Shown: piece after piece, positions 15,281 to 24,719 of the stretch
How positions within the stretch are numbered: position 1 is the stretch's first letter
How the letters are laid out: every line of letters begins with the position of its first letter
Assembly: GCA_017407115.1 (NCBI GenBank)
Contig: JAFQXD010000064.1
Coordinates: forward strand, 1-40,188
DNA: 40,188 nucleotides
Direction: 5' to 3'
DNA from: Methanobrevibacter sp.
GTDB taxonomy: Archaea > Methanobacteriota > Methanobacteria > Methanobacteriales > Methanobacteriaceae
Program-made: the position numbers and the translations under genes
Notes under the pieces: model-generated
What the model saw: only the letters and a program-made list of their open reading frames with translations
Database searches by the model: none
What the model was told of the DNA's origin: nothing

Positions 15281-16111
15281 CTAATTAATTGCTAAATTTT
15301 GACCGAAGTAACCTAACTGTCCGCTATATGTGAATATTATGATTTCAAGGATAATAACTATAATGATTATGATTATTAAATAAGCGTAATCGCTTTTTTC
15401 AGGGGATTTCTTTTCGCTAAACATTTCCGATGTATCCGAAAATCCTCGGCTTACCATACTTTTGTGGACTCTTTCTCCCTGTTCGTAGGATTTCAGAAAC
15501 ATCATGGCTATCGTATATCCGACTTGCTTTACTCTCCATTTGTATGGGGTGTTTTTTGAATGGATGCTGAAATTTCTTGATTTCTGGCTTTTTCTGATTG
15601 CTGCAAGTTCATCAACAAACAAAAACAAAAACCTCACCATGATTGAAAGTATCATTGCCAAATCCCTTGGCATTTTAAGTTTTCTAAAGGAACTTGCCAT
15701 TTCCTGTAGGGGGGTTGTTGAGGAATATATGATGATGGCAGTCAAACAGACAATCATCCTCATCAGCAAAAGGATTGCCCAGTTTAGACCAAAATCAGTT
15801 ATGTGCAGCCATGAATAGCTCCAAATTATATTTCCAGGTTGAATAAAAGGCTGGAATATGATTATTGCTCCACCAAAAGGAAGCAACATCAGTAATCGTT
15901 TGGCAGAGTCTATATATGATAAATCGGCGATTTTTAAAATAATCAACAGCATTATCTCCAATGCTATTGGTATAAAAAGTTCTTTTGATGTAACACAAAC
16001 GAGAATTATAAATATGGTGGAAACTAATTTGATTCTTCCTTCTAAATTATGTATCGGACTGTTTTTTGATGCCAAATCATCAAATCTCATTATTTGTGTT
16101 ATATCTACCAT
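15281..16111 (-). CDS. cbiQ: ECF transporter transmembrane subunit CbiQ
   Basis: CbiQ links the ATPase to the substrate-binding membrane unit CbiM. It starts MVDITQIMRFDDLASKNSPI, includes HNLEGRIKLVSTIFIILVCV, and has the two cytoplasmic coupling motifs seen in this family: the region around SFRKLKMPRDLAMILSIMVR and VHKSMVSRGFSD. Five or six membrane helices are visible. I prefer the ATG at 16111 to the in-frame TTG at 16120; neither has a clear ribosome site. It is separated from the upstream PDGLE gene by a terminator-like hairpin. Confidence 0.88.
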   Translation of the reverse strand: MVDITQIMRFDDLASKNSPIHNLEGRIKLVSTIFIILVCVTSKELFIPIALEIMLLIILKIADLSYIDSAKRLLMLLPFGGAIIIFQPFIQPGNIIWSYSWLHITDFGLNWAILLLMRMIVCLTAIIIYSSTTPLQEMASSFRKLKMPRDLAMILSIMVRFLFLFVDELAAIRKSQKSRNFSIHSKNTPYKWRVKQVGYTIAMMFLKSYEQGERVHKSMVSRGFSDTSEMFSEKKSPEKSDYAYLIIIIIIVIILEIIIFTYSGQLGYFGQNLAIN

Positions 16112-16159
16112 ATATATCAATTAAATATTATATTGAAATTAGTTATAAATTTTTTTAAA

Positions 16160-16194
16160 AAAAGAAAAAGATAGAAATTAAATAATTAATTTCT
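16160..16194 (-). terminator. Hairpin and T-run after the PDGLE gene
   Basis: AGAAATTAA (16173-16181) and TTAATTTCT (16186-16194) form a perfect 9-bp stem with a 4-nt loop that includes part of the stop codon. On the minus strand it is followed by pyrimidine-rich tracts to about 16147. It may partly uncouple cbiM-PDGLE from cbiQO. Confidence 0.55.
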
Positions 16195-16491
16195 ACTTCT
16201 TACGATTTCTGCAACTGCATATCCTAATCCTAAAGTTATGATTGCGCCTATAACCAGTGCGACTATTTGCAGTAATTGGTTTTCAGGATCGTTTGCAAAT
16301 GCATAATCAGGGAATATTGCTTCTGGAATTCCATTAATTTCTTCTATTGAAAAGTCTTCAGGAACTCCTGCGTCTTCTGCTGATTTTTCTAATCCGTCAG
16401 GGTCACCAGATGCGATGTATGGTGAAAGAGCACAGATTACAATACAGATTAGAACTGCAACACCTATCAATGTCAAGTCTTTTTTATCCAT
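16186..16491 (-). CDS. PDGLE-domain subunit of the cobalt/nickel ECF transporter (CbiN-like)
   Basis: A small protein with two membrane helices (about residues 7-25 and 70-95) and an external loop carrying the signature DPDGLEKSAEDAGVPEDF, which defines the PDGLE domain. It serves the role of CbiN beside CbiM in metal uptake. I start it at the ATG at 16491, two bases after the cbiM stop and served by a GGAG inside the cbiM end, rather than at 16509. Tight linkage to cbiM implies the two are made together. Confidence 0.85.
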   Translation of the reverse strand: MDKKDLTLIGVAVLICIVICALSPYIASGDPDGLEKSAEDAGVPEDFSIEEINGIPEAIFPDYAFANDPENQLLQIVALVIGAIITLGLGYAVAEIVRSRN

Positions 16492-16492
16492 T

Positions 16493-17125
16493 TTATGCAT
16501 CTCCTTCATTCCATGCGAGTAAGTCTGGTCTAAATTTGTCTAACGCTACAAGAACAATTACAGTCAATACTGCTTCGATTATTCCGATAAAGAAGTGGTA
16601 TAATACCATGGATGGGATACCAACGTTCATTGGGAATGTTCCGGCAATACCCATTTCAATAGCACATGCTAATGCTGCAATAACTGTAGCCAACCATGCA
16701 GCAACTCCTGCTGCAGGATATTTTCCAATAATTCCTTGTAATCCTTTGAAGGTGTATAATCCGACAAAACCTCCAACGATTGCCATATTCAATACATTTG
16801 CTCCTAAAGCAGTAATTCCTCCGTCTCCAAATATCAGTGCTTGGATAAGTAAAACCACTGTAAATACAATAACAGCAGCTTCAGGCGCTAAGAATACTAT
16901 TGCTACCAATGCTCCTCCAACCATGTGTCCGCTTGTACCGAATGGAATAGGCATGTTCATGGACATGATTGCAAAAATACCGGCTGCAAGTACTGCCATA
17001 AGAGGTATGCGTTTTTCATCTAAGTTGGATCTTGCCCATCTCACTGAGAAGTATAATGCAACGATTAAAATCACATAATATACTAGACATTGTGCAATAG
17101 GTATAAATCCATCAGGTATGTGCAT
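16493..17125 (-). CDS. cbiM: Cobalt/nickel substrate-specific membrane subunit CbiM
   Basis: CbiM binds the metal; its N-terminal MHIPDGFI is diagnostic, because the amino group and the histidine at position 2 chelate the ion. About six helices follow, including the conserved MSMNMPIPFGTSGHMVGGAL and FGDGGITALGANVLNMAIVG. The 210-residue length fits. GGAGG precedes the ATG by 9 nt. Whether cobalt or nickel is carried cannot be read from the sequence; methanogens need both. A dense cluster of repeated half-sites lies upstream. Confidence 0.93.
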   Translation of the reverse strand: MHIPDGFIPIAQCLVYYVILIVALYFSVRWARSNLDEKRIPLMAVLAAGIFAIMSMNMPIPFGTSGHMVGGALVAIVFLAPEAAVIVFTVVLLIQALIFGDGGITALGANVLNMAIVGGFVGLYTFKGLQGIIGKYPAAGVAAWLATVIAALACAIEMGIAGTFPMNVGIPSMVLYHFFIGIIEAVLTVIVLVALDKFRPDLLAWNEGDA

Positions 17126-17149
17126 TTTTTTTCCTCCATTTTTTAAAAA

Positions 17150-17365
17150 GTAATACTTTTTTTATTTTCATTTATAAATTCAGTATTACTTATTAGTATT
17201 ATTTTTAGTTGTTTTTAGTAATATCAAGTTAATTGGGATTTTTATTAAATTTAATGGTTAATAATTCCTTATTTTTTCTTGATATATTATAACTTAACCT
17301 AATTTCTATATATAAAGGTTATTAAAGTAATACAAATTAGTATTATTTAGTAGTTTTTGTAATAC
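17150..17365 (-). promoter_or_regulatory. cbiM control region with seven GTATTAC/GTAATAC half-sites
   Basis: Half-sites occur at 17150-17156, 17183-17189, 17196-17202, 17218-17224, 17327-17333, 17340-17346 and 17359-17365 (core GTATTAC or its complement GTAATAC; three copies have one changed base). Two TATA-like boxes facing cbiM lie at about 17169-17176 and 17310-17317. The first is flanked by half-sites, the second has three just upstream. The dyad GTATTAC-N12 to N15-GTAATAC resembles sites of the nickel regulator NikR in other prokaryotes; this identification is inference. The 259-bp gap holds no ORF that I can support. Confidence 0.6.
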
Positions 17366-17384
17366 TTGAACGTAAAAAAAGAGT

Positions 17385-18671
17385 CTAATTTAGGGATTTT
17401 TTTATGTTTAAAATATAGATGAAAATAGCTATTGCAAAGTATAACAGTACTTGAATGTCTAAAATTCCTGTTTCTATGCCTAAAATGGAGTATGTTAAAA
17501 TCAATGAGTAAATTCCAATATAAAAATAATTTTTGGTTATCTGAACTATTTTAAATCCAATTCCTAAAATGAATCCCAAAAAGCACATTTCAACTGCCAC
17601 TCCAACTTTTCCAAAATCGACTACCATCTGGCCTATCAGTGTTGGGGTCACGGTAACTTCAGTTCTCCAGGCGATGAGTTTTCCAACCATCATTCTAGGT
17701 CCCAATTCACTTCCGGGAATTGAACTTGCCAGAAGTTTTCCGTGTGTCAGGCCAAAGTTTCCGCCAATGAAGTCCAGAAGGTCAAGCACATGCAGTGTAA
17801 AGTCGGCTCTTGACTGGAGTGTATAGAACGGATTTGTTGATGAGGTTATTGTCAGCTCTCCAAGAGAGCGAAAATATCCAATTCCGATGATTGCACATAT
17901 ACCAAGTAATGCACCAATTACAACTTCCCATAGTGAAACGATATTTCCATAGAAACCTATGATAATTATGATGAGAAATGCTGCAAGTAGTGGTGTCCTA
18001 TAGCCTAGAAGCAATAAAAGTGAACAGTCAATTGCAAGCAAAAATATGAATCTGAACCTTGCCTGTGAACGGGTGATTTTTTCATCCTGATGGTCCTTGA
18101 GATATGAACTTGCAACCAGACATGTGCCGGGAATTATCAAAAACACGGGCATTGTGAAAACAGGTTTTAGGAGATATCTGATTGACGGCTTTAAAAGGGG
18201 AATTCCTCCAACTGTTGCAATGCTTACAAAGAAAAATACAATACTGACCAACATCAGACAAAATCCAATGGAATAAATGTCTCGTTTATTGAAATTAACA
18301 ATTTTATCAATGTTTTTATTCAATAAATATCTTGGTAAAATTGCAGACCCGATGAAAAATGCAACAAATGCTATGAATAATGTTACGGTTAAGCTTTGTG
18401 ACAGTCTATTCAGAGATAACAAAAGAAACATTGCAAATAAGAACAAAACAATCAGTGGATTGAAAATATGATTTTTCAAAATGGTGTTTTTGTTCAAAAA
18501 GCCTAGGAAATGCTTATCAGGATAGAATTTTTTAAAAAAGCTATTCACCCAGGCATCTTCAATAAATCCCAAAATGGAAAAAATAGTTGTAAATAAAAAA
18601 GATCTGTGAAATTCATCACTAATCTTATTTATTATTGAAGTTAGGGCGGAATAAATCATACTCATTTTCAC
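17385..18671 (-). CDS. Polytopic membrane protein, oligosaccharide repeat-unit polymerase-like
   Basis: A 428-residue protein with about eleven or twelve membrane helices and a long external loop (about residues 275-345, with SLGELTITSSTNPFYTLQSR and TPTLIGQMVVDFGKVGVAVE). The LLGYRTPLLAAFLIIIIIGF stretch and overall layout resemble Wzy-type polymerases that join cell-surface sugar repeat units, as found in archaeal envelope gene sets. Remote similarity only, so the role is tentative. The GTG at 18671 or the ATG at 18665 could start it. It directly follows the DUF4330-like gene on the same strand. Confidence 0.6.
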   Translation of the reverse strand: MKMSMIYSALTSIINKISDEFHRSFLFTTIFSILGFIEDAWVNSFFKKFYPDKHFLGFLNKNTILKNHIFNPLIVLFLFAMFLLLSLNRLSQSLTVTLFIAFVAFFIGSAILPRYLLNKNIDKIVNFNKRDIYSIGFCLMLVSIVFFFVSIATVGGIPLLKPSIRYLLKPVFTMPVFLIIPGTCLVASSYLKDHQDEKITRSQARFRFIFLLAIDCSLLLLLGYRTPLLAAFLIIIIIGFYGNIVSLWEVVIGALLGICAIIGIGYFRSLGELTITSSTNPFYTLQSRADFTLHVLDLLDFIGGNFGLTHGKLLASSIPGSELGPRMMVGKLIAWRTEVTVTPTLIGQMVVDFGKVGVAVEMCFLGFILGIGFKIVQITKNYFYIGIYSLILTYSILGIETGILDIQVLLYFAIAIFIYILNIKKSLN

Positions 18672-18676
18672 ACAAC

Positions 18677-19438
18677 TTAAAATGTTCTGATATTTGTAAC
18701 TTCATAACTGTTTTTGATATTATTCAAGTCACTATCGCTGCAGTTGTATACTCTAATAACGATTTCTTCGGTTAATCCATTTATGGAGCCCAATACTGAA
18801 TCTCCATCTTCAATGTTTTGCAAATTAGCTTTGCTGATAACAATTTGACTTGTCAATTCACTGGTTGTAGTCTTAATGGCTAACCTTCCCTTATGGGCAC
18901 TTAGTTTATTTTCGATTTCTTTAATCTTTATGGCATCAACGGAATCAACGGTTACGGTTGTTGAAATTTCCCAGTTGTCTCCGGTTAAATTCACAATCAA
19001 ATCGGATAATGATGTGATGTTTTTCGGGTTTATTCTAAATTCTGTCAGGTTTTCATAAACGCTGCCGTCTGATTCTATGGAAATTGTGTCGATGTAGATG
19101 TCTGCCTCTGGAACGTTTTTGTATAGTCCTGCAAGATATGTCTCATTATTTGATTCGATTAAAACCTTTACGGCTGTTCCTTCGTCAACCCATTGGACAG
19201 TACCGTTCAATGTTACCTTTTCGCCGTTGCTTGAATTGGTACCTGTTACTGTGGACTTGACTATATATCCGTCTTTATAGTAATTCAAATATGTTTCTGG
19301 AAGTTTATTCATTGTTGATGCATCGAATGCTGTTTTTTGTATATTTGATGAGCTGTCGCTAGTAATGTGTATAAATGCAAATGCCACTGCACAGATTACT
19401 AAAATTATTATAATATAGTCTATGATTGTAAGCTTCAT
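18677..19438 (-). CDS. Membrane-anchored protein, DUF4330-like
   Basis: MKLTIIDYIIIILVICAVAF opens the protein: a short start and one membrane helix, as in DUF4330 proteins. About 225 external residues follow, rich in Asn/Thr/Ser and beta-strand-like. The start is the ATG at 19438, one base after the ferredoxin stop; the longer frame to 19600 only runs through the ferredoxin gene. It lies between a ferredoxin and a polymerase-like gene, probably in one transcript. Function unknown. Confidence 0.7.
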   Translation of the reverse strand: MKLTIIDYIIIILVICAVAFAFIHITSDSSSNIQKTAFDASTMNKLPETYLNYYKDGYIVKSTVTGTNSSNGEKVTLNGTVQWVDEGTAVKVLIESNNETYLAGLYKNVPEADIYIDTISIESDGSVYENLTEFRINPKNITSLSDLIVNLTGDNWEISTTVTVDSVDAIKIKEIENKLSAHKGRLAIKTTTSELTSQIVISKANLQNIEDGDSVLGSINGLTEEIVIRVYNCSDSDLNNIKNSYEVTNIRTF

Positions 19439-19439
19439 G

Positions 19440-19619
19440 TTAATCTTCATATATTGCGCCAACAGGACATACATCCACACATTCGCCGCAGTTATCACAC
19501 TTTGTAGTGTCAATAATAATTGTATAGGCTTTCCTTGAAATTGCCTCTTCCATACATACATCAATACAGTCTTCACAAACTCCGCATTCTTCCATATCAA
19601 CTTGCAATGTATACACCAT
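19440..19619 (-). CDS. 2[4Fe-4S] ferredoxin, 59 residues
   Basis: Two cysteine motifs of the clostridial ferredoxin type are present: CGVCEDCIDVC and CDNCGECVDVCPVGAIYED. The first lacks the usual proline after the fourth cysteine (CMEEA). Such proteins carry electrons at low potential between enzymes such as Por and hydrogenases. The ATG at 19619 gives 59 residues. The stop is one base before the next ATG, so it heads a three-gene minus-strand unit with the DUF4330-like and polymerase-like genes. Confidence 0.88.
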   Translation of the reverse strand: MVYTLQVDMEECGVCEDCIDVCMEEAISRKAYTIIIDTTKCDNCGECVDVCPVGAIYED

Positions 19620-19707
19620 TTAAATTTAATTTATAGAATATGATTATTTATAACATTAAATATTTATATAGTTTGTTAAATAATATAATAATGTAGTTTT
19701 TTTACAT

Positions 19708-19737
19708 TTACCTTTAAAAAAAGGTAACATTTATATA
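19708..19737 (+). promoter_or_regulatory. tRNA-Leu promoter with adjacent palindrome
   Basis: TTTATATA at 19730-19737 is a consensus archaeal TATA box about 28 nt before the tRNA-Leu 5' end. Directly upstream lies a perfect 8-bp dyad (TTACCTTT 19708-19715, AAAGGTAA 19720-19727). Confidence 0.65.
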
Positions 19738-19764
19738 CTATGTTAATTAATATGAATATTGTAT

Positions 19765-19847
<83 letters not shown>

Positions 19848-19887
19848 CTTTTTATATATCTATCAAATTTTTACAATCCCTATTTTA

Positions 19888-19960
19888 GCTTTAGTGGCTC
19901 AGCCGGTAGAGCGCCACCTTGGTAAGGTGGAAGTCGGGGGTTCGAATCCCCCCTAAAGCT
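19888..19960 (+). tRNA. tRNA-Thr, anticodon GGT
   Basis: Acceptor GCTTTAG/CTAAAGC, anticodon stem CCACC/GGTGG with loop TTGGTAA and anticodon GGT at 19921-19923, and T arm GGGGGTTCGAATCCCCC are all perfect. The discriminator is T and no CCA is encoded. It lies 40 bp after tRNA-Leu and probably shares its transcript. Confidence 0.95.
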
Positions 19961-20057
19961 CTGGTTTTTATTTCTTATTTTTTTCAATATAACAAATTTT
20001 TAAATATAGTGAGTGATATAATTTTAATGGAAAATTATTTTTAAAAAGGTGAAAAAT

Positions 20058-20945
20058 ATGAACTATAAAAAGATTTTACTTGTAGGTTTTATTTCTGCAT
20101 TTGTTGCATTTTTAACTTCAGTAATGGGAGTTGCAGGTACGGTTATAGGTTCTGTTATTTCATCAGTTCTTTATAATATGCTTACTGAAGCATTGGAGAA
20201 ACCTGTAAATAAAGCAACTTTTAGCCATGATTTTGAATGGGATATAGCATACATATTCCCTTTAGCGGTCATAGCTTTAATTCAATTATTTTTGATTCTC
20301 GCTTTGCTTGCGGAATTCGGAATATTGCCTTCCACATTTCTGAATGTTTATTTATCAATTCAGAGTTTGGCAAACAACAATCTCTATAGGATTTTAGGTA
20401 TTGCTCTGCTGATTATCAGTGTTTATCCATTGGTATTGAAACCTGATTTTGTCAAAAAGGAGCATGGTGGAATTATCGCTTTCGTTGGTTTGGTATTTTT
20501 GGCACGTGGTTTTGTTGATCTTGGAAACAGCATAACAGACATATATGATGCAGTATTTATACATTTTGACTTGCCTATTGCTATTGTAACCTTCGTATTG
20601 CTTCTATTTGTAATATTCAGAATTTTGTATTTGGCCAAACGCTCAGAAAATGAAGTCAACGTGATTAGGCATTCAAGTAATGAAGAAGCTTTTAATAGGG
20701 AAAATATTCACAAAGTCCATCACTCTCCAAAGCATCAGGATTTTGCTTATAATACTAAAAAAGAGGAAATTCGCACAAAAAATCATCCAAGAAAAGTTAA
20801 TAGGCCAAATCACGAGCCTAAAAATAACCATAATGTCAAATTCAACAGGTCTGTAAGTGGTGAAAAGCCTAATGCCGGAATAAATAAATCATCAGGAAAC
20901 ATTCAATTCGAATCCAATGACATTTTGGATGACTATAAAAAATAA
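20058..20945 (+). CDS. Four-helix membrane protein with basic cytoplasmic tail
   Basis: About the first 200 residues hold four or five membrane helices (e.g. ILLVGFISAFVAFLTSVMGV, then YIFPLAVIALIQLFLILALL). The last ~85 residues are hydrophilic, rich in His, Asn, Lys and Arg, and look disordered. I recognise no family. AAAGGTG lies before the ATG at 20058, so I prefer it to the GTG at 20049. It is 8 bp upstream of the HTH-PhoU gene and probably cotranscribed with it, hinting at a shared role in sensing or transport, but nothing specific can be claimed. Confidence 0.75.
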   Translation: MNYKKILLVGFISAFVAFLTSVMGVAGTVIGSVISSVLYNMLTEALEKPVNKATFSHDFEWDIAYIFPLAVIALIQLFLILALLAEFGILPSTFLNVYLSIQSLANNNLYRILGIALLIISVYPLVLKPDFVKKEHGGIIAFVGLVFLARGFVDLGNSITDIYDAVFIHFDLPIAIVTFVLLLFVIFRILYLAKRSENEVNVIRHSSNEEAFNRENIHKVHHSPKHQDFAYNTKKEEIRTKNHPRKVNRPNHEPKNNHNVKFNRSVSGEKPNAGINKSSGNIQFESNDILDDYKK

Positions 20946-20953
20946 TCGATAAC

Positions 20954-21835
20954 ATGAGCAAAAAGGATAAAACATTAAAAGAGATTCTGGATTTGATATT
21001 ATATGAGAATCCGTCAACCCAGGATGAAATCGCAGAAAAATTGGGAATTACTCGAAGATATGTTACCCAATTACTCCAGCCGTTGGTTAAGGAAGGGACT
21101 GTAAAAAGGGCATACATGATTGATTTGAAAAGCTATGAGAAATTTACAGAATCTCTGGTGGATTATTCCACTTCAAACACCACGGGCAATGTTTTAATCA
21201 ATGACATGCTGGTCAACATGACCAAACATGTTCACTCGCAGCTTGAAGCATCATTTGACGCAATCCTTGAGTATGATGAGGATAAGGCAGAGAAAGCTTT
21301 GGAAATGGATTATGTGACAAATAACATGGTTGAAAAGATCAGAACTTCAGTTGAAACCATTGTCAATATTGATAAGCATTCCGAATTTTCAAAATCTTTA
21401 CTTTATACAGAAATTGCATATGATTTGGAGCGTATTGGGGATTATTGTGGACATATTGCCAAATTTGTCATAAATGATATTTATGAAATCGACAAGATTG
21501 TTTTGAAAAACCTCAAAAAGATGTACAAGACTGCCCAGAACATGATTCGTCTGTCCATGACTGCATTTATAGAAGGTAAAACAGAACTCAAAGATGATTT
21601 GATGGAGCTGGAGGAATCAATCCATTTTCTTCAGGCTAAATCAATCAACCTTATTGCAACTCAAATGGCTGAAAATTCATTTGATGAAAAAGAGCGTTCA
21701 AACTATTTCATTTACTTGTTCAGAGTTATCAAAGCTTTTGAGAGGATGGGAGATATTTCAGTTGAAATGATGGATGTAGCTATCGAATTTCATGAAAACA
21801 TTCCAAGACCAACCACTCCTCGCAGTTTCAGATAA
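20954..21835 (+). CDS. HTH-PhoU fusion, probable phosphate-responsive regulator
   Basis: The N-terminal ~60 residues form a winged helix (PSTQDEIAEKLGITRRYVTQ). The rest has two PhoU-type helical bundles with the metal-site pattern LERIGDYCGHIAKF and the matching FERMGDISVEMMDVA near the C-terminus. PhoU proteins damp phosphate uptake and signalling; the fused DNA-binding domain is the archaeal form that could act directly on promoters. No pst genes lie in this window. ATG at 20954, close behind the membrane-protein gene. Confidence 0.88.
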   Translation: MSKKDKTLKEILDLILYENPSTQDEIAEKLGITRRYVTQLLQPLVKEGTVKRAYMIDLKSYEKFTESLVDYSTSNTTGNVLINDMLVNMTKHVHSQLEASFDAILEYDEDKAEKALEMDYVTNNMVEKIRTSVETIVNIDKHSEFSKSLLYTEIAYDLERIGDYCGHIAKFVINDIYEIDKIVLKNLKKMYKTAQNMIRLSMTAFIEGKTELKDDLMELEESIHFLQAKSINLIATQMAENSFDEKERSNYFIYLFRVIKAFERMGDISVEMMDVAIEFHENIPRPTTPRSFR

Positions 21836-21838
21836 AAT

Positions 21839-21878
21839 TTAAAAAAAAGAGATAATTGATTAAAAACAATCAGTTATC
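21839..21878. terminator. Hairpin between convergent phoU-like and fumarase genes
   Basis: GATAATTGATT (21851-21861) and AATCAGTTATC (21868-21878) pair at 10 of 11 positions. On the minus strand the stem is followed by a run of eight Ts (complement of the A-run at 21841-21848), ideal for ending the fumarase transcript; the stem includes its stop codon. Confidence 0.65.
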
Positions 21879-22712
21879 ATATATTTTTGTTGTTGCATGC
21901 CTGTCAGCCCAGCATTGGACACAGACCCCAACAGGAAGGCCCGCAGTATGTGTGTGTGCTTTTAATATTTTTACATCAAGAGCAGTTGTTTTCCCGCCAA
22001 GTCCCATAGGTCCAATTCCTGAAGCGTTTATTTCAGTTAAAATCTCTTCTTCAAGTTTGGCCAATTGAGGGTCGGGATTTCTTTCACCTACTTTTCCAAG
22101 CAATGCTTTTTTACCGAGTTTTAAACATAAATCTGAAGTTCCACCAATGCCAACACCTATTACGGTTGGAGGGCAGGGTTTTCCTTTTGCCTTTAGAACG
22201 GATTCCACTACAAACTCTTTGATTCCTTCAATTCCTTCCGCAGGAAGTGCCATTTTCATGGCGTTGTTGTTTTCTGAACCGAATCCTTTCGGTAAAATGG
22301 TTATTTCCAGATAGTCTTCATCAATTAGTTCAATGTCTATCGGAGGGATGTAATCTCCAATGTTGATGTTTGTATTTTCACGTGTTATTGGATCGACGAT
22401 ATTTGGTCTTATTGGAATCTCTTTTGTTGCCTTTATGATTCCCTCTTCAATTCCTTCACGCAGATTTTCAACTTCAACATTTCCCAATTTGACAAAAACT
22501 ACTGGCAGGCCTGTATCTTGGCACATCGGAATGCCTTTTTCTTTAGCCAATTCAATATTTTTCAATATAGCTTCAATATTTAATATGGCAAGTTCATTTT
22601 CTTCAATTTTTAAAGCGTCTTCAAGCGCTTTTTTAACATCCTCGCCTAAAACTATGGCTGCCTGTTTGTAAAGTTCATAAACAGTATCTCTAATAGTATC
22701 TTTTGTAATCAA
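21870..22712 (-). CDS. fumA: Fumarate hydratase alpha subunit (class I, two-subunit type)
   Basis: One half of an iron-sulfur fumarase that interconverts fumarate and malate in the partial reductive citrate pathway. Seen: [17 protein letters not shown] (first cluster cysteine), [20 protein letters not shown] and the C-terminal [18 protein letters not shown] with its cysteines. The start is a TTG at 22712 ([14 protein letters not shown]) behind AAAGG; the longer frame to 22790 would begin upstream of the TATA-like sequence at about 22760 and overlap the kinase gene. The beta subunit is not in the window. Confidence 0.88.
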   Translation of the reverse strand: MITKDTIRDTVYELYKQAAIVLGEDVKKALEDALKIEENELAILNIEAILKNIELAKEKGIPMCQDTGLPVVFVKLGNVEVENLREGIEEGIIKATKEIPIRPNIVDPITRENTNINIGDYIPPIDIELIDEDYLEITILPKGFGSENNNAMKMALPAEGIEGIKEFVVESVLKAKGKPCPPTVIGVGIGGTSDLCLKLGKKALLGKVGERNPDPQLAKLEEEILTEINASGIGPMGLGGKTTALDVKILKAHTHTAGLPVGVCVQCWADRHATTKIYDN

Positions 22713-22782
22713 AATAATGACCTTTGAAAATTTAATTAATCTTATTTTTGGATTTTGAAATATATAAATTTTGATTAATGAG

Positions 22783-24651
22783 TTATTCAATGGTATGTTT
22801 CATTTCAATCGGGAAAACTAATTTATATGATGTTCCATTTTCATGTTCAATTAGGCTGATGGTTCCACCCAACTGTTTTGTTAGGCTTTTAATTATTTCA
22901 CATCCCAGATTTTTGGTAATCTTTTTCGAATCTTTGATTCCAACACCATTGTCCTTAACTATTAATTGAGCAGTACTGTCATCTAATCTTGTTACCTCTT
23001 TAGTTATTTTTTTACCTGGCGCTGTTTTATCAGGGAATGCATGTTTGATGGCATTCATTGTGATTTCATCAACTATTAAAAGCAATGGTGTTATGACTTC
23101 AATGCTTAAGTTTAAATCTTCGTCGATGTTGGTTTCAAATTCAATTCCCACCGGCATGTCAACTAAATTCTTTGTTTGATTGTCATGATCAACCATATAT
23201 TCCTTTAAATTAATGTTTTTAAAATCTTTGGACCTGTAGGTCTTTTCATGGAGCAGTGCAAGTGAAGTCAAACGTGTTTGCATATGGTCAATGATTAAAT
23301 TAGGGTTATCTCTGTAAGCTCTCTTTTCAAGATTTAAAAAACTGTTGAGGACCTGCAAATTGTTCTTTACCCTATGGTGAACTTCTTTAATTAGCACCAA
23401 TTGCACTTCATTGGATTCAATCAACTGGTTTTGTTTTCCAACTTCTTCAGTAACGTCTGTTAAAAAGCCGATACTGTGCACTGTGTTATCGTAGTTAAAT
23501 CTTTCAATATATAAATCGACAATCTTTTTATTGTTGGGATTTCCATTAACTTCATATGTAAATGTCACGTCAATTTCATTTAACTCTCCATCTGCCAGCC
23601 TTCTAATCTGGTCTGCAACGTCCTTTTCAACAATATTGTTGATGACGTCTAGGGAGTGTACATATTCGCCACGTCTTTTTTCAATCAGATGGTAAAAACC
23701 TTTTGAGAACTCATATTGCTTTAGATTTAAAGGTTCAACCAATAAGGCTAATTTCTTACTGTTCTTAAAACCGTCTAATAAGAAATCAACAGGTTTGCTA
23801 ACCTCTTTCTGGTGAATTTGCGTAATGTCGTTTATCAGCCCATGACGAATGATGATTCCATTTTCATCAAAATAAGAATAAACATTAACTTCAATATATT
23901 TTAGAATTCCATCAACAGTTTGGATACGAATAATCTCATTGCATTGAGAGGTTTCTTTGTTTGTAATGTTAAAAATGTTATCAACAAGGGGTTTATCTTC
24001 AGGCACCACTAGGTCAAAGACAATATTGTAGTATTCATCTGCTTCTTCTTTTCCACGATTGATAATATTGTATATTCCTTGTGACCAACTATATTTGCCG
24101 CGTATTTTATGAAAACTTCCAGTTTGAGAAAAGCTTTCCAGCATATTTGTCTTGTCTTCATTAAATCTTCCATCGCCTTTATCCGCAAGTGTAGCAATGT
24201 TGGTTTCAAAATTGTCGTTGGTTATGAATATTTTTCCTAAATCAAAAAATATTCTGGTATTGCTTATTATGCTTACTCTATTTTTGTTGTAATAAACAAA
24301 CCGTATCTCTTTAGGTTTATGGGTTGTATACACGTCCACCATGTCCTCATGTATAATATTAGAGAATCCTGGAAAAGATTTACTGAATAATCTGCCTTCC
24401 ACATCTTTTTGAGAGCAGTTAAATTTATTAAGAGTGAACTCTCCAATCCTTTGAATAATAAACTCTTTTCCATTTTCATAAGGGACGAATATGTGAAGTT
24501 CGATAGGAATGTTATTTACGAGTTCCTGGATTGAAAGCTCTTCTATTTCAAATTTTTTACGTTTATGTTTATAAAACTCTTTGTTATCCAAATCATAAAT
24601 TCGAATTTCATCAAAACCTTCTAAATGCCTATATTCCCTTTCAATCCTCAT
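22783..24651 (-). CDS. PAS-containing sensor histidine kinase (HisKA_2 type)
   Basis: A 622-residue soluble kinase without membrane helices. The N-terminal ~390 residues hold two or more PAS-like sensor domains (e.g. [20 protein letters not shown] and the segment ending [13 protein letters not shown]). The phosphoacceptor is in [20 protein letters not shown], the HisKA_2 pattern, followed by a GHKL ATPase with N-box [13 protein letters not shown] and G1 KDNGVGIKD. No response regulator is adjacent. AGGATT precedes the ATG. The stop lies just upstream of the fumarase promoter. Confidence 0.92.
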   Translation of the reverse strand: MRIEREYRHLEGFDEIRIYDLDNKEFYKHKRKKFEIEELSIQELVNNIPIELHIFVPYENGKEFIIQRIGEFTLNKFNCSQKDVEGRLFSKSFPGFSNIIHEDMVDVYTTHKPKEIRFVYYNKNRVSIISNTRIFFDLGKIFITNDNFETNIATLADKGDGRFNEDKTNMLESFSQTGSFHKIRGKYSWSQGIYNIINRGKEEADEYYNIVFDLVVPEDKPLVDNIFNITNKETSQCNEIIRIQTVDGILKYIEVNVYSYFDENGIIIRHGLINDITQIHQKEVSKPVDFLLDGFKNSKKLALLVEPLNLKQYEFSKGFYHLIEKRRGEYVHSLDVINNIVEKDVADQIRRLADGELNEIDVTFTYEVNGNPNNKKIVDLYIERFNYDNTVHSIGFLTDVTEEVGKQNQLIESNEVQLVLIKEVHHRVKNNLQVLNSFLNLEKRAYRDNPNLIIDHMQTRLTSLALLHEKTYRSKDFKNINLKEYMVDHDNQTKNLVDMPVGIEFETNIDEDLNLSIEVITPLLLIVDEITMNAIKHAFPDKTAPGKKITKEVTRLDDSTAQLIVKDNGVGIKDSKKITKNLGCEIIKSLTKQLGGTISLIEHENGTSYKLVFPIEMKHTIE

Positions 24652-24719
24652 TCGAACAATCCTTTTAATAAGTTATATAAAATAGTTTGATTATTTAAGT
24701 ATATTAATATTTATTTTTT

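Noticed and set aside
16347..17078. 243-residue ORF on the + strand across cbiM
   Set aside because: Antisense to cbiM and the PDGLE gene, whose signatures are unmistakable.
17126..17384. Cobalamin riboswitch before cbiM
   Set aside because: No B12-box or matching fold is seen, and such riboswitches are not expected in these archaea; the repeats look like protein sites.
22713..22790. N-terminal extension of the fumarase gene to 22790
   Set aside because: It would begin upstream of the probable promoter and overlap the kinase stop; the TTG at 22712 has an AAAGG site and fits the family start.
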